Part shown: positions 13,230 to 14,676 of the stretch, piece by piece
How the letters are laid out: each line of letters begins with the position of its first letter
Numbering within the stretch: the first letter of the stretch is position 1
Assembly: GCF_002366715.1 (NCBI RefSeq)
Contig: NZ_DFBS01000038.1
Span: 50,770-65,445, forward strand
Source: Halomonas sp. UBA3074
GTDB taxonomy: Bacteria > Pseudomonadota > Gammaproteobacteria > Pseudomonadales > Halomonadaceae
Reading direction: 5' to 3'
DNA length: 14,676 bases
The notes under the pieces: model-generated
Database searches by the model: none
Told to the model about the DNA's origin: nothing
The model's input: only the letters and a program-made list of their open reading frames with translations
Position numbers and translations under genes: made by a program

Positions 13230-14676
13230 TTATTCCTGCGAATGCGCATGGGCGCGATTACGCGCTGTTTTATGCTCCAACGCAGCGTTCACAAACCCTG
13301 AGAAGAGTGGGTGACCATCACGCGGGGTGGAAGTGAATTCCGGATGGAACTGACACGCCACATACCACGGGTGATCCGCCAACTCGATAACCTCGACCAG
13401 AGATTGGTCAACGCTCTTACCCGAAATCACCAGCCCGGCTTTTTCAAGCTCATCGATGAACTGGTTATTGACCTCGAAACGGTGGCGATGGCGCTCGACA
13501 ATCTCGTCAGACCCATAGGCTTCGCGCGCTTTGGTGCCGGATGCCAGATGACAAACCTGCCCACCCAAGCGCATGGTGCCGCCCAAATCAGACGCGGCGT
13601 CACGCAACTCGATTTTGCCTTCCGGGTTCAGCCACTCGGTAATCAAGCCCACCACCGGGTGCTGGGTATCGTGAGTGAACTCAGTGGAGTTGGCGTCCTT
13701 CCAGCCAGCCACATTGCGGGCAAACTCAATCACGGCGACCTGCATGCCCAGGCAGATGCCTAGATAGGGAACGTTATTTTCACGCGCGAATTGGGCCGTC
13801 ATAATCTTGCCCTCTACGCCGCGCTCGCCAAAACCGCCGGGCACAAGAATCGCATCTTTACCCGCCAAGCGCTCGGTACCGTGACGCTCGATGTCTTCAG
13901 AATCGATATAGTCGACGTTGACCTTGATGCGCCCTTGGATGCCAGCGTGAATCAGCGCTTCATTGAGCGACTTATAGGCATCCAGCAGCTCCATGTATTT
14001 ACCGACCATGGCGATGCTAACGGATTTGAGCGGGTTGAGCTTGGAGTCCAGTACCTTCACCCACTCAGAGAGATCGGCCTCGGGAGCTTCCAAACGCAGC
14101 TTGTCGCAAACGATCTCGTCCAGGCCGTGCTCGTGCAGCATCAGCGGAATGCGATAGATCGTATCGGCATCCTGCAACGGCACGACGGCACGCTCTTCGA
14201 CGTTGGTGAACAGGGCGATTTTGCGACGCTCGCTCTCTTCCAGCTCCACTTCGCTGCGGCAAATCAGAATATCCGGCTGAATACCGATAGAGCGAAGCTC
14301 TTTGACACTGTGCTGAGTCGGCTTGGTTTTGGTTTCACCCGCCGTCTTGATGTAGGGCACCAGGGTCAGGTGCATAAACAGTGCGCGGTTGGCGCCCTGC
14401 TCACTGCGAATCTGGCGGATCGATTCCAGGAAAGGCAGTGATTCGATATCGCCGACGGTGCCGCCGATTTCGACCAGCGCCACATCGAACCCTTCGCCGC
14501 CCGCGTAAACGCGCTGCTTAATTTCGTCGGTGATGTGCGGAATGACCTGAACGGTACCGCCAAGGTAATCTCCACGACGCTCTTTACGCAGTACGTGCTC
14601 GTAAACGCGGCCGGTGGTGAAATTATTGCGCTGGGTCATTTTGGTGCGAATAAAGCGCTCGTAATGGCCGAGATCC
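13230..14676 (-). CDS. pyrG: CTP synthase, 5' end beyond the window
   Basis: PyrG makes CTP from UTP, ATP and glutamine. The frame is open to the window edge: before the internal ATG at 14637-14639 it reads DLGHYERFIRTK, as in complete CTP synthases, so that ATG is not the true start. About 481 C-terminal residues are visible and roughly 60-65 are missing, including the N-terminal P-loop. Visible are NNFTTGRVYEHVLRKERRGDYLG, VEIGGTVGDIESLPFLE, KTKPTQHSVKEL and GIQPDILICRS of the amidoligase domain. The class I glutaminase domain follows, with VPGGFGERG, GICLGMQ (nucleophile Cys at 13752-13754) and CQFHPEFTSTP (His/Glu of the triad). It is the first visible gene of a pyrG-kdsA-eno cluster. Confidence 0.98.
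   Translation of the reverse strand, partial: DLGHYERFIRTKMTQRNNFTTGRVYEHVLRKERRGDYLGGTVQVIPHITDEIKQRVYAGGEGFDVALVEIGGTVGDIESLPFLESIRQIRSEQGANRALFMHLTLVPYIKTAGETKTKPTQHSVKELRSIGIQPDILICRSEVELEESERRKIALFTNVEERAVVPLQDADTIYRIPLMLHEHGLDEIVCDKLRLEAPEADLSEWVKVLDSKLNPLKSVSIAMVGKYMELLDAYKSLNEALIHAGIQGRIKVNVDYIDSEDIERHGTERLAGKDAILVPGGFGERGVEGKIMTAQFARENNVPYLGICLGMQVAVIEFARNVAGWKDANSTEFTHDTQHPVVGLITEWLNPEGKIELRDAASDLGGTMRLGGQVCHLASGTKAREAYGSDEIVERHRHRFEVNNQFIDELEKAGLVISGKSVDQSLVEVIELADHPWYVACQFHPEFTSTPRDGHPLFSGFVNAALEHKTARNRAHAHSQE

Noticed and set aside
13791..14441. 216-codon plus-strand frame opposite pyrG
   Set aside because: It is antisense to strongly conserved CTP synthase coding sequence. Long shadow frames are common in GC-rich genes.
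1..14676. CRISPR array, insertion sequence, prophage or attachment site
   Set aside because: No regularly spaced repeats, transposase, integrase or phage genes were seen. Although tRNA genes are often integration targets, no direct repeat of their 3' ends was noticed.

Overview
The window looks like chromosomal core sequence of a gammaproteobacterium, most probably from the Halomonadaceae/Oceanospirillales and related to Pseudomonas. The evidence is gene order and protein similarity recalled from memory; no database was searched. pncC-recA-recX-alaS-csrA followed by tRNA-Ser(GCU) and tRNA-Arg matches a backbone shared by E. coli and Pseudomonas. lysC between alaS and csrA, and mutS beside a seven-iron ferredoxin gene (fdxA), are Pseudomonas-like. 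No mobile element, phage gene or CRISPR array was seen.

Layout, left to right. Positions 1-195 (minus strand) hold the start of a tRNA-Arg gene and a complete tRNA-Ser(GCU), with a good promoter at 213-241. Positions 329-4665 (minus) carry alaS, lysC and csrA, transcribed towards the tRNAs. Positions 4890-7080 (minus) carry pncC, recA and recX, with a LexA box in front of recA. mutS (7246-9807) and fdxA (10128-10451) are on the plus strand, divergent from pncC. The 320-base gap between them holds a strongly folded nested inverted-repeat element. Positions 10959-14676 (minus) carry pyrG (cut by the window edge), kdsA and eno.

The 507-base gap between fdxA and eno has no credible protein gene. 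On the minus strand it holds what looks like a CsrA-sequestering small RNA of the RsmZ/CsrB type: 11 GGA motifs in about 215 nt, GGA-bearing hairpins and a strong intrinsic terminator. About 130 bp upstream is a perfect GacA (UvrY) box, TGTAAG-N6-CTTACA, with a second, half-degenerate copy 22 bp away. Known Pseudomonas rsmZ genes also lie next to fdxA. The window therefore contains both CsrA/RsmA and a probable RNA antagonist of it, with the binding site for the two-component regulator that would switch it on.

The rest is housekeeping: translation (alaS, tRNAs), aspartate-family amino acids (lysC), DNA repair and the SOS response (recA, recX, mutS), NAD recycling (pncC), electron transfer (fdxA), and CTP, KDO and glycolytic metabolism (pyrG, kdsA, eno).
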